Notes: a model not told the origin generated them from the letters alone. A DNA stretch of 64,000 nucleotides from Atrina japonica (GCA_030159075.1 BROG01000251.1:772501-836500); one strand, 5' to 3'; numbered from the stretch's first letter, positions 1-11,488 are shown. Translations and numbers: made by a program.

Positions 1-170
1 TAATAATGGGTTAAATGGGTAGATGATGTACTTGCCTAATAATCGATTAAATGGCTGGAAGCTCTACTTGCCTAATAATGAGTTAAATGGGTAGATACTG
101 TACTTGTCTTTAAATAGGTAGATGTTGTGCTTACCTATAAATAGGGTAGTTAAATTGGTGTTTTACTTGC
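1..170. repeat. Degenerate tandem repeat at window start
   Basis: About four imperfect copies of a unit of roughly 45 bp built around TTAAATGGGTAGAT followed by GTACTTGCCTA. The copies drift in length and sequence. The array is cut by the window edge, so its full length is unknown. No coding content is seen. Confidence 0.7.
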
Positions 171-1199
171 CAATGATAAAAGTCGCTACATTTACAGGTG
201 TCCCTTTATATGGATAAGGTGTTTACATAGGTATGTGTCATGCCAGTGACTGAAAATATTACATAGCCAGGTGCTTGCTAAATCAATTAAAACTTCCACC
301 ATATCAATGAACTACCAAGCCAGCAGCAGTGCGGTTCCATTATGCATGCTCAGTATAAAACGATGCAGAAAAGGACAAAAGAGAATTTATTTTCAGGAAT
401 TTGTGAAAAACTCTGATAGAGCTGATAGACTATAACCCTACATCCAGGACTCCTGTATTTTCATAGAATTTTATTACCTTATTTTTTAATAATTCCAATT
501 AATGAAAAAATCACTCCTTAACTTCAATGTTTGCCTTCCAAGTTAAGACATGTAAAGGCGAAAAAGAGCTGCTTCTAATCCTCTTGGATGGGGGTTAATG
601 TGTTAAACGAATTCATCAAATCACCAAAAACATCATACATAGTAAATACAATTTTAAGGAAACTACCTGTTAACTATGTATTTAGCCTTTCGTGGATATA
701 CACATGAGGATTAACAAATAGAAATAAATAGACAATAAGAAAACAAACTTAATACGCAATTTATTATTTAAAATATCATATCTATTTTAATACACCATTA
801 TTAATGAAAAACTACTTTCGTATATATTAATAAAAAAATTTCAAACTCCTCTCAGTAATACTTCATTTAAACAGCTAAATTATATTTGGCCCAAACCTAT
901 TAGGTTTTGCCTTCTTAAAAACCAAGGCAATTTTAACAAAATAAGTTCAATTCAGTCTAAAATTATCCTGTACGAAAGACAACTCCGACGAGCTGCACCC
1001 GTTATAAACAAACTGAATCTGGTCCAAGTATCTTAATTTACCCTAAAAGTCAACTCGTCTGGACCACATCTATTGCTAATTATAATCAAATGGATCGGTC
1101 TAAGTCTGTGTAGGTTTATCTTTTATAACAAAATGATTTATATGTATAAGTCTGTAGGTTTGCCCTTTACGTACTTAACAGCGCCCGTTGATAATTTGT
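171..1199. other. Non-coding stretch, no gene seen
   Basis: AT-rich sequence without a convincing reading frame, splice-bounded exon or RNA gene. Short words resembling other dispersed repeats occur near 940-1180, but no element boundary could be placed. Confidence 0.5.
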
Positions 1200-1433
1200 T
1201 TGAATGGTGTTTTACGCTACTCTACAATTTTCAGACATATGCCATTATAGTGGCGGCCAGTTTTAATGGTGGAGTAAGGAACCCGGGAAAAGACCACCAG
1301 CCTTCCACAAGTAAACTGGCAAGCGTCCACACAAAATAAGCTTAGGTTACAGTGGGACTCGAACCCACGCCAACAGAGGTGAGATACTCCATGATTTAAA
1401 GCCCGATGCTCTAACCTCGCAACCATTGTTCAC
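1200..1433 (-). mobile_element. tRNA-derived SINE, family B
   Basis: Read on the minus strand, the head near 1430 has a tRNA-like A-box region, then the B-box GGTTCGAGTCC. A body follows, and the 3' end near 1210 contains GCGTAAAACACCATTC. Degenerate relatives lie at 12947-13135, 55206-55413 and 56739-56800. The B-box arrangement is that of a Pol III-transcribed retroposon. It is a dispersed repeat rather than a functional tRNA gene: the anticodon arm cannot be folded convincingly and the tail is SINE-like. Confidence 0.75.
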
Positions 1434-1980
1434 ATTTTAGCAAATCTGGTCTGTCACATTAGGTGTATACTACACCTATATATTTCATAGTCGTCTGTTT
1501 TCTTCTCCCTTAAAACAAGCTTTACTCTATCTGAACTGAGCCTATTCATTTTTTGAAGTGAATTTCATATATTTGAATTATGTCATTCAGAACCAACCCT
1601 AATGTTCACAGAACAAAATGAAGCGGGTACATGTCTGTAGGTCTACCCTTCACGTAGAAGTCCATACTTGCTTTTTTTTCTTAAAAAAAAAATCGGGGGG
1701 ACCTAATTTCGGCTCAATACCTCGCTTACACGAAGTCTGATACGGCGGATCGATAAGATGTTTTTATCACATTACATTACAACAAACCACCCCAAAACGT
1801 TAGAGCTCTGGTCAATAAATGTTAGATTCATTATAAATTCAGTATATCACTGACTGACTAGAATTTTGTTTTCAACTCCCACTTATTCTGTTCATGACCA
1901 TTAATGACATAATATTAAAATGAAAAACAATGGTAAAAATATATTAATTAAAATATGTCGGACAAATTATATACTAAACT
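1434..1980. other. Non-coding stretch
   Basis: No gene seen. Around 1690-1722 a short run resembles the right arm of the hairpin at 1981-2048 (AAAATCGGGG, then TTCGGC and AATACC), so a decayed copy of the same small element may lie here. Confidence 0.4.
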
Positions 1981-2048
1981 AGGCCGAACTTTCTGCCTCG
2001 ATTTTAAGCGGTTTTTTATGGTTAAAATCGGGGCAGAAAGTTCGGCCT
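1981..2048. repeat. Long near-perfect hairpin (27-bp arms)
   Basis: The left arm 1981-2007 and right arm 2022-2048 are reverse complements with one mismatch (T against C, a G-U pair in RNA), around a 14-base loop. This is a fold-back element or MITE core. A transcript would form a pre-miRNA-sized stem, but expression is unknown. Confidence 0.8.
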
Positions 2049-2063
2049 AATACCAAACAAATC

Positions 2064-2085
2064 ATATATATATATATATATATAT
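2064..2085. repeat. (AT)n microsatellite
   Basis: Uninterrupted AT dinucleotide run of about 11 repeats, immediately 3' of the hairpin. Confidence 0.9.
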
Positions 2086-2516
2086 CATATTTATCGAAGT
2101 TACAATAACACGTGTTTATGTTTACTTGTGTTTCACAATTATTGGTCAGTTTTATACGGGTATGTCATCTGACATGTCACAATGAATATTCATTGCATGA
2201 ATTTCAGGTGTTTGTTACGTGTAACGTAATCCGATATTTGTATAGAATATAGCCATTCGAAGGCTCTTTTCAGTGCAGTTGACTTTCCTCCCGCCCACCC
2301 ACACCCATTTACATAAGTATAGTTTTAAAATGTGAACTATATATTTTGTTTTTACATTGTAGGTCACGTGGTCAGGAGACAGTGACATTTTTGTTTGTAT
2401 ATTTATTATATCTAAGTAAACTGCACTTGCACAGAGCGCTTCATACCTAATTTGTGTGTTTGTTTATTTTATAAATTATTTATGTTCGTTTGAGTGAAAC
2501 GAATTAGAACATAAAT

Positions 2517-2519
<3 letters not shown>

Positions 2520-2581
<62 letters not shown>
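2520..2581. repeat. (AT)n microsatellite
   Basis: About 31 AT repeats. It lies in the putative 3' flank or UTR of the ankyrin/SOCS gene. A minus-strand AATAAA occurs just beyond it (2463-2468), so it could lie inside the transcript. Confidence 0.9.
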
Positions 2582-2586
<5 letters not shown>

Positions 2587-2691
2587 TCAAGTAAAACTTT
2601 TCATTTTTGAATGACGGATTAACATTACAAAATTGATGCTAGAGTTTTCATTTCATAAGAACTGCCATTATATCCTGTGATAAAACCGGTT

Positions 2692-3987
2692 TTAACATCT
2701 AGATTGAGTCGAGTCTGAATGACTCATATCTTTTATAAGAACGTATTCCTTCAATGACTTTGGTATTGGTAGGTGTTCAACGTTTTGAGTTATTTTGTAA
2801 CCTAGACGCTTGCGAATGCATTTCCGACACAGTTGTTGAAGAGATGTGGCTGTCTGCATTTTAAGTCTTAACCAATGCACCACGTCTTCAGCCTCCGGAA
2901 AAAGTCGTGGTGGTATATAGTTTGTATAAAAATGCATCCGGGCTTTGTAGTCGACGTATCCATGTGTTGCTAAAATCCGACAAATTTCGAAATGTCCTTT
3001 CTCTGCTGCGATCTGAAAAAGAGACTTGTAAACACCATTTGAAAAATATTTCCCAGGCTGCTCTGGGTCACAGTTATGTATCACCATTAACTTTATTATT
3101 TCTTTTTTATTACTGACAACAGCGTCATATGCAGCCGTTTCACTTTGATGGTTATAAATATCATGACGACTTCCGGCAGCTAAAAGTAGCCCTACAACGT
3201 CAGAATAATTCCGTTTAATAGCAATATGTAAAGCTGTATCACCCGTTTTAAATTCCCGTCTATTCAGATCACATTTTGCACGAAGTAGCTTGGCTACTGC
3301 CTCTTTATGATTGTAGCACACCGCTTCCATAAGTGGCGTCCGTCCCCAGTAATTCTGAACGTCTATCAAACTTCCGGCTGATATTAAAATATCAATGACA
3401 TCAGCACAACCATTCCGAGCGGCGTAATGTAACGCCATGTCATAATTTCTGTCCGTAATGTTTAAATTACAATTCGCTCTCAGCAACCTCAGAACTGCAT
3501 CAGTTTTGTTGTTCCTCACTGCTTTCATGAGAGGAGTTTTTGAGGTGATATCCTGAGTATTAACGTTCACGCCCCGACGTATCAAAACGTCTAGAATCTG
3601 ACAATAGCCGTCGTCGGCAGCGTAATGACACGGCGAATTACTAAAGGTGTCTTTGGCGTCGATCTTTGCCCCTGCCGCAATGAGGAGTAACATACAAGCC
3701 ATTTTATGACGCAAGACAGCAAAATGCAATGCCGTCCTTCGAAGCGTTGCCGTCGTTTTATTAACGTCACACTTTGATTCGATGAGATACTGTAACATGT
3801 ATGTGTACCCTCTGTAGGATGCCAAATGGATAGGCCATAAATCTGCGTGATTTTTCTTCCTTACTTCTACGAACTTTGCGTTAAGGTCGATTTTATGTTG
3901 AGTAACTATTCGTTTTAGTAGCTGCAACTCGTTGTTGAGAACAGCATCGTAAAACTCTAGACCCGCCATTTGTGTTCGCAGCAACAT
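2692..3987 (-). CDS. Ankyrin-repeat and SOCS-box protein (ASB-like)
   Basis: This 431-residue uninterrupted frame probably encodes a substrate-recognition adaptor of a Cullin-5/Elongin B-C ubiquitin ligase. About eight to nine ankyrin repeats run from residue ~49 to ~345. They show repeated TPL or TALH starts (TALHFA, TPLMKA, ALHYAA, TPLMEA, TALHIA) and the LL.AG..D/N ending. Residues ~381-418 form a SOCS box: the BC-box SLQQLCRKCIRKRL would contact Elongin C, and LPIPKSLKEYVLI is a Cul5-box-like end with the LPxP core. The first ATG (residue 1) has poor context; the ATG at residue 7 is followed by GCG and may be the true start. The frame ends in a short polar tail after the SOCS box. No introns interrupt it, so it is either an intronless gene or a retroposed copy that stayed open. 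ANK plus C-terminal SOCS box is the ASB layout. The substrate cannot be predicted. Confidence 0.88.
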   Translation of the reverse strand: MLLRTQMAGLEFYDAVLNNELQLLKRIVTQHKIDLNAKFVEVRKKNHADLWPIHLASYRGYTYMLQYLIESKCDVNKTTATLRRTALHFAVLRHKMACMLLLIAAGAKIDAKDTFSNSPCHYAADDGYCQILDVLIRRGVNVNTQDITSKTPLMKAVRNNKTDAVLRLLRANCNLNITDRNYDMALHYAARNGCADVIDILISAGSLIDVQNYWGRTPLMEAVCYNHKEAVAKLLRAKCDLNRREFKTGDTALHIAIKRNYSDVVGLLLAAGSRHDIYNHQSETAAYDAVVSNKKEIIKLMVIHNCDPEQPGKYFSNGVYKSLFQIAAEKGHFEICRILATHGYVDYKARMHFYTNYIPPRLFPEAEDVVHWLRLKMQTATSLQQLCRKCIRKRLGYKITQNVEHLPIPKSLKEYVLIKDMSHSDSTQSRC

Positions 3988-4560
3988 TTGAACTGGTTTT
4001 TGTGTTATTAGTTTTCAACACTTCGTCGTTAAATTGTCATTTCTATTCGACCAGGAACAGTCTCTTCTACTGTTTATCACGAAATCCAATATGGCGACAT
4101 CTCAGGAACAAAAACACAAGTTGTTCCCACACTCCCATGCGTATGACGCAGAGTAAACATGGATGGATAAATTATATTAATGAGGCTGGCTGAATCAATA
4201 TATCTAGAACGGGAGATAACTCGAAGAATGTTCGACGTAAAGTATTGATTGAACGTTACCAGAAGTAAGAAAATTCGTTGTCGTCCAACTTCGTTACAAT
4301 TTACATTGTATGATAGGCCTAGTGTCCCCCTAGTTATACATTTTTGGGAGTATGCCCTCGTTGGTGAATTTTGGGGGTAAGGAATTCAGTTTTAGTGTAC
4401 TAACACAATTTTAAGAAAAATAATTATACTGGTCCAAAAGGCATATAATTGAGAATTTACGAAATAATTGGTTAACCCTTTCAACTTTACACACCATAAA
4501 CGACTGGTCTTAACAACAGAAATGAGCATACCATCTAGATATTCAGGGGTGAAAGGGTTA
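3988..4560. other. 5' flank of the ankyrin/SOCS gene
   Basis: No second gene is seen. The first ~150 bp upstream of the start codon are less AT-rich than the rest. No clear TATA box could be assigned. Confidence 0.4.
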
Positions 4561-4710
4561 AACAAAAATGAATAAGATATAGGCCTACACGTATTAAGAA
4601 TAACTGGTTTAACAAAAATGAATAAGATATAGGCCTACATGTATTAAGAATAACTGGTTTAACAAAAATGAATAAAATATAGGACTACATGTATTAAGAA
4701 TAATTTTAAA
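4561..4710. repeat. Three tandem copies of a 50-bp unit
   Basis: Copies lie at 4561-4610, 4611-4660 and 4661-4710. The first two differ at one base and the third diverges at its end. The unit starts AACAAAAATGAATAAGATAT. Confidence 0.9.
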
Positions 4711-4794
4711 CATGAGTTTGATCAAAGCAAAGGAAAGGCATAAGTATAATTGACACATCTAAACCAGCATAACATAGATTATTTCTATTTCTAC

Positions 4795-5258
4795 GGCAAA
4801 CAAATGTGGACAAAAATCGAAAAAAATCTGAATTATTAATGTTAATGGAATTTTAAAATGAATTAATATTCACTCAATTATTAATGTGGCAGTAATGAAC
4901 TGAATTATTAAAATGAATTTTATTAATAATTCATATTTTTTAATATCATTTAATTTAGTAATAATATTTAATAAATGGCCAGTATATTTATAACTATTTA
5001 CTCAAAACCAAGGAACATTTCCCCCTGAAATGGGAGTTATTGTCCGTTAAAATGACTGAGTTATTTTGAGATTGAATATGCCAGGAATTATTAATATTAA
5101 AATGATAATTCAAAATTTATCAATATTAAAAATGATATTTCTGTGAATAATTTTTTAATTATCTATAATGATAATTTTAATATTAATAAATGAATTACTA
5201 ACATTAATGACTGAATTATTATTAAAAAAATCCTGATTTTTGTCCACATTGGCTCGCC
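4795..5258. mobile_element. AT-rich MITE with inverted ends
   Basis: The left end, from 4795, contains AATGTGGACAAAAATC (4803-4818) and the right end has its reverse complement (5235-5250). The terminal similarity continues outward for about eight bases. The interior is almost pure A/T built from TTAATATTAA-like words with no coding content. No target duplication was identified. Confidence 0.6.
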
Positions 5259-5440
5259 ATATATTTCAAGTTATTAGCGTTGCTTTCATCACAAAACTAA
5301 TAATTAATTTTTCAGTTCATTCAGGCTGTTTAATCTTCATAGTGGGTTGCTGAAACAACAGGAACCAGAAATTATGTCTGTATATTAAACAAGTTATTTA
5401 TATGGCCTGTCCTCTGTTATGAGGGGATAAAAAGGGCCTT

Positions 5441-5985
5441 GGTTGATGGATGAATAACTTGGGTAATGGGTGAATTACTTGATTGATTGGTTATCAACAT
5501 ACATGTAGTTGATGAGTGTATAACATGGTTGGTGGGTGAATGACATGGTAAATGGGTGAATACATGGTTGTGGGTGAATAACTTGGTTGTTGGGCAATAA
5601 CTTGGTTGGTGGTGAATAATATGGTTGGCAGGTGAATAACATGGTTGATTGGTGAATAAGTTGGTTGTTGGGCAATAACTTGGTTGGTGGTGAATAATAT
5701 GGTTGGCAGGTGAATAACATGGTTGATTGGTGAATAAGTTGGTTGATAGATGAATAACTTGGTTGATGGGTGAATTACCATACTTGATTGGTTATTAAAA
5801 TAGTTGATGAGTAAATAACAATGTTGGTGGATAAATGACATGGTTGATGGGTGAATAACAATGTTGTAGAGTGAATTAGTTGGTTGATGTATCAATAACA
5901 TGATTGGTGAGTGAAGAACATGGTTGATGGCTGGTATAGAACATGGTTTGTGGTTGAAGAACATGGTTGATGGCTAGTGCTGGTA
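5441..5985. repeat. ~20-bp minisatellite, block 1
   Basis: Tandem array of a unit close to GGTGAATAACATGGTTGAT with many variants. Part of it is a longer duplicated block: about 75 bp at ~5583-5655 recurs at ~5658-5733. The long open frames seen on the minus strand simply reflect the repeat and are not a gene. Confidence 0.85.
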
Positions 5986-6334
5986 TCGGGGATTAATATC
6001 ATCAACATGCAGGTCCTGTAAAAGACCCCATTCCTGTTGCAAAATCTGCTATTTTTTCCCAATTTTGAGCAAAAATTTCCCAATTATGTTCACTGTGTCA
6101 TTCACATCCAGTATTAAACATTAAAATGGAGAATTTAGTACATGTATAAAATGTACTGTGAAGTCTTCAGATTTACGTCAGTTAAATAAGAGAAGCTAAA
6201 TGAATAACAAGTTTTGTATCTTTATTCTTATGAATTAAATGACCATAGTTACTTTTTCCCAAATTTGGCCCATTGCGAAGTAAAATTCCCAATTGGAAGG
6301 GTTCAGGACCCTGTCCAAATAGGGTCTATTAACC

Positions 6335-6725
6335 CATGGTATTGAGCATGGTTGGTGGTTGAGGAACATGGTTGATGGTTGAAAAACTTGGATGATGGGT
6401 AAAAAAACTTGATTGATTTGTCAATAACATGGATGATGGGTCAATAACTTGATTGATTGGTCAATAACATGGTTGATGGGTCAATAATTTGATTGATTGG
6501 TCAATAACATGGTTGATGGGTCAATAACTTGATTGATTGGTCAATAACATGGTTGATGGGTCAATAACTTGGTTGGTTAGTCAATAACATGGTTGATGGG
6601 TCAATAACTTGATTAATTGGTCAATAACATGGTTGATGGGTCAATAACTTGGTTGGTTAGTCAATAACATGGTTGATGGGTGAAAATCAGGATTGATTTG
6701 TGAATAACTTGGTTGACAGATGCAG
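6335..6725. repeat. ~20-bp minisatellite, block 2, with 40-bp higher order
   Basis: Same repeat family as 5441-5985, but here units alternate between TCAATAACATGGTTGATGGG and TCAATAACTTGATTGATTGG, giving a 40-bp higher-order period. The 350 bp between the two blocks are non-repetitive and hold no visible gene. Confidence 0.85.
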
Positions 6726-7218
6726 TTCTAGTTGTGAACAAACAAAACAAATATGTACTATGATATTCATCACTTTCAGAGGGTTCTGAGCAGGACCTTT
6801 TCTTCAAGTGATGGTCCTTACATATGTTTCCCTGTACCCTTTGAGGTTTCTCAACATCAAGTTTAAATAGCTGTTAATCTATGCCCTTGTAAGAGCTGAA
6901 TATATATATATATATATACTCCATGTGTAAAGCAATAAATATTAAATGTACAAAAACAAATGTTTTGGTCAAATTTATTTTAACTCTGATTAAATAACTT
7001 TTTAAGAATCATATGAAAAATACAAAAAAACTTCCTTAACATACAAAACTAAGTACCACTTTCATAGCTATACAGATGTCTATCTTACAAAACAGAAACT
7101 TTGTGAACAGAAAATTTAAGTGTTATAGATCTGTTGTCACAACACACACACACGACTCCTAAAGTTCAAACGCTCATAAATTTAATCATAAATTATGTTT
7201 AAGTACATGCCAAATTTA
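6726..7218. other. Non-coding stretch
   Basis: No gene or exon seen; a short (AT)n run lies at 6900-6919. Confidence 0.4.
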
Positions 7219-7410
7219 AAGAGGCATCAGGTGTGTTTTTTTTTTCAAAAACAATTCTTTAATGCTTTTTTACTACTTAGATTGATATACAATAGCAAGA
7301 GAAAAAGAGATATACACAGACATATAAAAATTCTTAAATTTCTATGTATTTTGTGAAAATTGCTTGAGAAACCCAGTTTGGCAATTATTCACTTGCAATA
7401 GACCATTTTC
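7219..7410 (+). mobile_element. GGGGCATTAGCTGTG-family MITE, 5' half
   Basis: It starts with a degenerate form of the family terminus (AAAGAGGCATCAGGTGTG) and runs through the family's internal words to about 7410. A matching 3' half lies at 8549-8690, so the element may have been split by the repeat-rich kilobase between them. Relatives are at 11101-11379, 11489-11825, 31600-32134 and 44482-45678. Confidence 0.6.
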
Positions 7411-7910
7411 GAGGTGTCTTAATTGTTAAGTCAGGGTTCATCATAGTAGAGTGCAGTTCAAAGAGAGAAGTAGGGCATCATTATATTCCGGATAAGCAGT
7501 GTATCAACTATATGACCAGGGATATTAATATCATGAAGTAATAGGTGTCAGATTTGAAAATTACATTACAGGAAAGTGATGACACTTTCCATATTTACAA
7601 GAGGGATAATTTAATTAAAATTAATTCCTTGCAGATGAAGTGAAATAATATATCGCTGAAAATCGTCAAAGAAAATATTACATAACCTGAATCGACCATG
7701 CCCAAATTTTGGTTGATGTCACATATTCATATTGTGACGAAACTGAACGGAATGAGACAACTAAAAACTAATCTAAAATCAATCTATTTGTTAAATTAGC
7801 GCAAGTTCTCTTGATGTAGAAATATAATTACTGTATTACGGTGTATTTTAAATTAATTAGCGACCACTCTTATTTTATGTTGTCTGATTGTGATGTTAAG
7901 ACTTATTAAG

Positions 7911-8400
7911 CCACAATCTTGAATGCCGCGCCACTGAATTCATCACAGGCAAGATTAATGCCACTGAATGCGTTTCACAGCCTGCCTTAGATCAAATAAT
8001 GCGTCATCACAGAAACAATGCCACTGGCAGACCGTGATTAATAGATGCGTCATCACATAAGCGTGATCATGCCACTTTCATATGCCTGGACTGTGAAATG
8101 TTCGATCACAGCCTGCCTTAAGACTGTGATTAATGCCACTGAATGCGTCATCACAGCCTGCCTTAAGACTGTGCATTAAGAACTGTGATCAAATGCCACT
8201 GAACATGTCATCACAGCCTGCCTTAAGCCTTAATGACTGAATGTTCATCACAGCTTTAAAAGCACTTCACAGCCTTGGTGATATGCCACTTGTGCCTCAG
8301 TGAAACCACTAAATACCATTAGTTTTGAATGTGTCTCTTAAGATGATTAATGCCAAATGCGACAGGGTGGAGAAACGTCCATCACAGCCTTTAGAGCACT
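7911..8400. repeat. Scrambled minisatellite, ~46-bp unit
   Basis: About eight to nine copies of a unit combining GCCACTGAATGCGTCATCAC, AGCCTGCCTTAAGACTGTG and ATTAAT. Many copies have internal deletions and short rearrangements. Two central copies (about 8101-8190) are nearly intact. The pattern is either old decay or an assembly problem. No coding content. Confidence 0.75.
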
Positions 8401-8548
8401 GAACACTTGAATTAGCTTTGCAATTACTTAAGTGCATAAAAATTAGTTTTGCACTAATGCAGAAACATAGGTGCTTGAAAGGCTTAAGTGCGAAAGGCAC
8501 CAATATTAGAATATCACTAAAATAAGTACACATACAGTAGTACATCCA

Positions 8549-8690
8549 TAGGATACCACACTGGACCTGATCCTATTTTCACAAAATATATAGGAATATA
8601 AGATTTTGTATGCCTCTGTATATAAGCTCTTATTTGTTATTGTATATTAAGTACAAGTAGTAAAAGTTGAAAAAAAAATGTTCTTATCTT
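8549..8690 (+). mobile_element. GGGGCATTAGCTGTG-family MITE, 3' half
   Basis: Matches the second half of the family copies at 11200-11340 and 11700-11820: ACCACACTGGACCTGA, then a long AT-rich part and CTCTTATTTGTTATTGT. The terminal inverted repeat itself is missing. Confidence 0.55.
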
Positions 8691-9677
8691 ATAAACAAAC
8701 TGGCAAAATAGCTCCACCAGGTCTATTTGAAGTATGATATGAAAGATGTAAAATGAGGTCATTACTGAACCATAACTTATTCCAACAATTATTTTGACAA
8801 TTTTACACCTTATATTCTTGATTAAGACGTCATTTTGAATGACTAGCATATAAAATTGTTTTTACTGAGGCCATGTATAATCATGGTCAACTCTTCATGT
8901 AAATTATCATTCACATTATTTTACATGTAAAATACCTTGCATTGTGATTGAACAAGCACCTTAAAAGGGCAAAGGTTTGGCAGAGGAGAATCTGTAGAAA
9001 AATAGGATTTACAACATATGACTATAACATTTTAAGTGCTTGGTGACTAATTCCAGCATTTGAGACAACAGAGAAAACTTTATTAAATAATAAAGTGCAC
9101 TGTTATCTATAATATATAAGTATTTATATCTATAATTAAAGTGCACTGTTATCTTCTTTTTTGCGAAATGCTTTATTATCAATAAAACTGTACTGACTCT
9201 ATACCATCTGTTTTTAACAAGATATTGATGCAAATTCACATATTTTATAAGCAGTGCTTATTTTTCAAATTCTTCAATTTAACTTTTGGTGCCAATGCTT
9301 TTGAATTTTTATGAAAATCTTCATGTTTGTACATGTCTATGTGACTTTGCAAATTTATGCCAATCGCAAGTTATCATGTGTAAGATACATTGTATTATTA
9401 ATAATTAGATAAACTCATCCACCCTTGAATAACAGCAAAATTAAGCCAGTCAAATTGTTTTGAGGGTGAATGGATTATCTGACTAAGCTGACCAAGTGTT
9501 TACTCAATACTTAAGCTCAATTTTTATTTTATTACTTTGACTACGTAGTTATTTATAAAAATTACAAATTTTAGTGAATAAGACACATATTATCATTTTA
9601 CATCATTCACATATAAATTTTTACATTACACTTAATCAATTTTCCATATTTTCGCCTTAAAATCACGTAAAGTTAGT
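8691..9677. other. Non-coding stretch
   Basis: No exon with splice sites, RNA gene or clear repeat boundary recognised. A short duplication around AAAGTGCACTGTTATCT occurs at 9091-9155. Confidence 0.4.
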
Positions 9678-9966
9678 TAAGCCTAAAAAAGGACCCGTTT
9701 TTCAATTTATGTAGTGGTTCTGGAAAAGAAGCTTTTTAAAGAGGTAAGGTATGTAACCTATTATGCCCCACCCCAGGGCCGATATTGTTGAATACTACAA
9801 ACTTGGTAAAGGACCTTGAGCAGCATTTGCTTCCTGTAAAGTTTCTTCTAAATCCCCTAAGTAGTTTCAGATAAGAAGTCGAAAATATGAAAAGTTTAAG
9901 GACGGACCGCAGACAGAGAGTGATCACATATAGCTCACTTAAGTCTTAGGCTCAGGTGAGCTAAAA
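9678..9966 (+). repeat. Interspersed repeat ending in an AGCTCACCTGAGCC palindrome
   Basis: Shares words with 36200-36993 and 37905-38215: TATGTAGTGGTTCTGGA, ACTTGGTAAAGGACCTTGA, AATATGAAAAGTTTA. It ends with the palindromic tail CTTAGGCTCAGGTGAGCTAA. The imperfect terminal hairpin recalls Helitron-type or other end-hairpin elements, but no replicase or transposase is present. Confidence 0.55.
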
Positions 9967-11100
9967 TCTTTAACAAAGAAGCACATTAAAAAGATTCTGG
10001 CCATTTCACATATTATCTTAAAGGCAATAAACAATCACCAAATTGTCACTAAAATTTATATACCCACCTCTCACACAAACACACTTATTTTCTAACAAGT
10101 GCTGGGGTACTGTTGATTAAATATTAACAAAAATGATTGAAATTTAATAAAAGGAGAATTTAGACTGGTCGCAACTCATCACGAAACTCCATGAATGGAT
10201 ATATAAGATAAGACTGCAGTTGAAATTTCATGTCTTCTTTTCCCTCTGGTTGGGTTCTTCTTTTTATTGTTTTGTTTTGGTTTTTTTTGTAGACATGCAT
10301 GCATGCATATATATATACCAGTACTTAACTCGATCATCAAACCTTGAAAAAACAATGAACTCTTCTGTAATTCAATAACTATAAGACCAGTTCATATATG
10401 TCTTTAGGGGTGAATGAGTTCATTCAAGTTAAACAAAAAACAAGAAATTGAAAGGATAATTTTGTTTTCTCAGCAGCAGGGATGTATAACACAATTATAA
10501 TATACATCCCTGTCAGCAGCAACTGAACATGAAAAACCTACTTGTACCAAAGTAGTCTAAAGCAATTATTGATTTGACTGTCATTTTTTATCTGATAAAT
10601 GCAGAATTTGTGTGATTTTCACACTTTTAGTATAATCACTTCATGGAAAATAATATCTACTGTACCTAGAGCTACGTACTACCATTTCCTGAAACACGGT
10701 TTGTGGCACATGAAATAAATACAGCTGTACCTTGATACATATGAACATATTAAAAACTCCAGCACTTCTCCAGGACTTTTCATATCATTTTTCAAGCACT
10801 TTCAATCGGTATATTTAATTTAAGCTATCAACACCATGCACCCCAAACCTAAGTCAGAAAACACTATTTGTGATTCTTTCACAGATCAACTTACAGACCT
10901 CCATCAGTATAGCATCAGAAAAATGCTTTAATCAAATGGAAAAAATATGGAGTCTGGTGACTATATGATAGAGCTGACTTTTCATTTTTCCAAGAGTTAT
11001 TTTTAAAATTCTTTAGAAATGAAGAAACAAAGTAGTATTCAGGCACTCTGACTAAATCCATTACAGTGAAGCACTTTTCAACAGTTATTTTTGTTCTACA
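9967..11100. other. Non-coding stretch
   Basis: No gene seen. A near-palindromic pair of ATGTATAACACAATTATA and TATAATATACATCCCTG lies around 10481-10512. The section near 10750-11100 has the look of an interspersed repeat but could not be delimited. Confidence 0.4.
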
Positions 11101-11379
11101 GTCATGAGAATTCTTAAATTCCTATATATCGTTGCGAAAATTGCTTGAGAAACCCAGGTTTGACACTTTTTCAGTTGCAGTTGATAAACACAAAATTATT
11201 TACTATGAATACCACACTGGACCTGACCTTATTTTCACATTATTATATAGGAATACATTGTATAAGATTTCTTATGCATGTGTATAGTTCTTATTTGTTA
11301 TTGTACATCAAGTACAAGTAGTAACAGTAGAAAAACTGGAAATATTATTTTTGGTAAACACAGCTAATGCCCCTTTAAG
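11101..11379 (+). mobile_element. GGGGCATTAGCTGTG-family MITE, 5' truncated
   Basis: Retains the 3' terminal inverted repeat (CACAGCTAATGCCCCTTT, ending about 11379) and most of the interior; the 5' end is lost. Confidence 0.65.
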
Positions 11380-11488
11380 GACTTTTCAAGGACTATAACT
11401 CCATATTCAGGCATTTTTCAAGGTCTGTGTGAACCATGCTTATGATACTGTAACTTGATCTAAAATATAAAAATTTACATTGAATGGG

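Noticed and set aside
1073..1339. 88-codon plus-strand frame
   Set aside because: Its second half runs through the SINE at 1200-1433 in antisense and the first half has no family resemblance.
1340..1430. Possible tRNA gene
   Set aside because: The B-box is good but the anticodon stem and acceptor pairing fail, and the same sequence recurs as a SINE head.
5475..6083. Long open frames on the minus strand through the 20-bp minisatellite
   Set aside because: They follow the repeat unit, give low-complexity His/Pro/Asn peptides in overlapping frames, and have no start context or splice sites.
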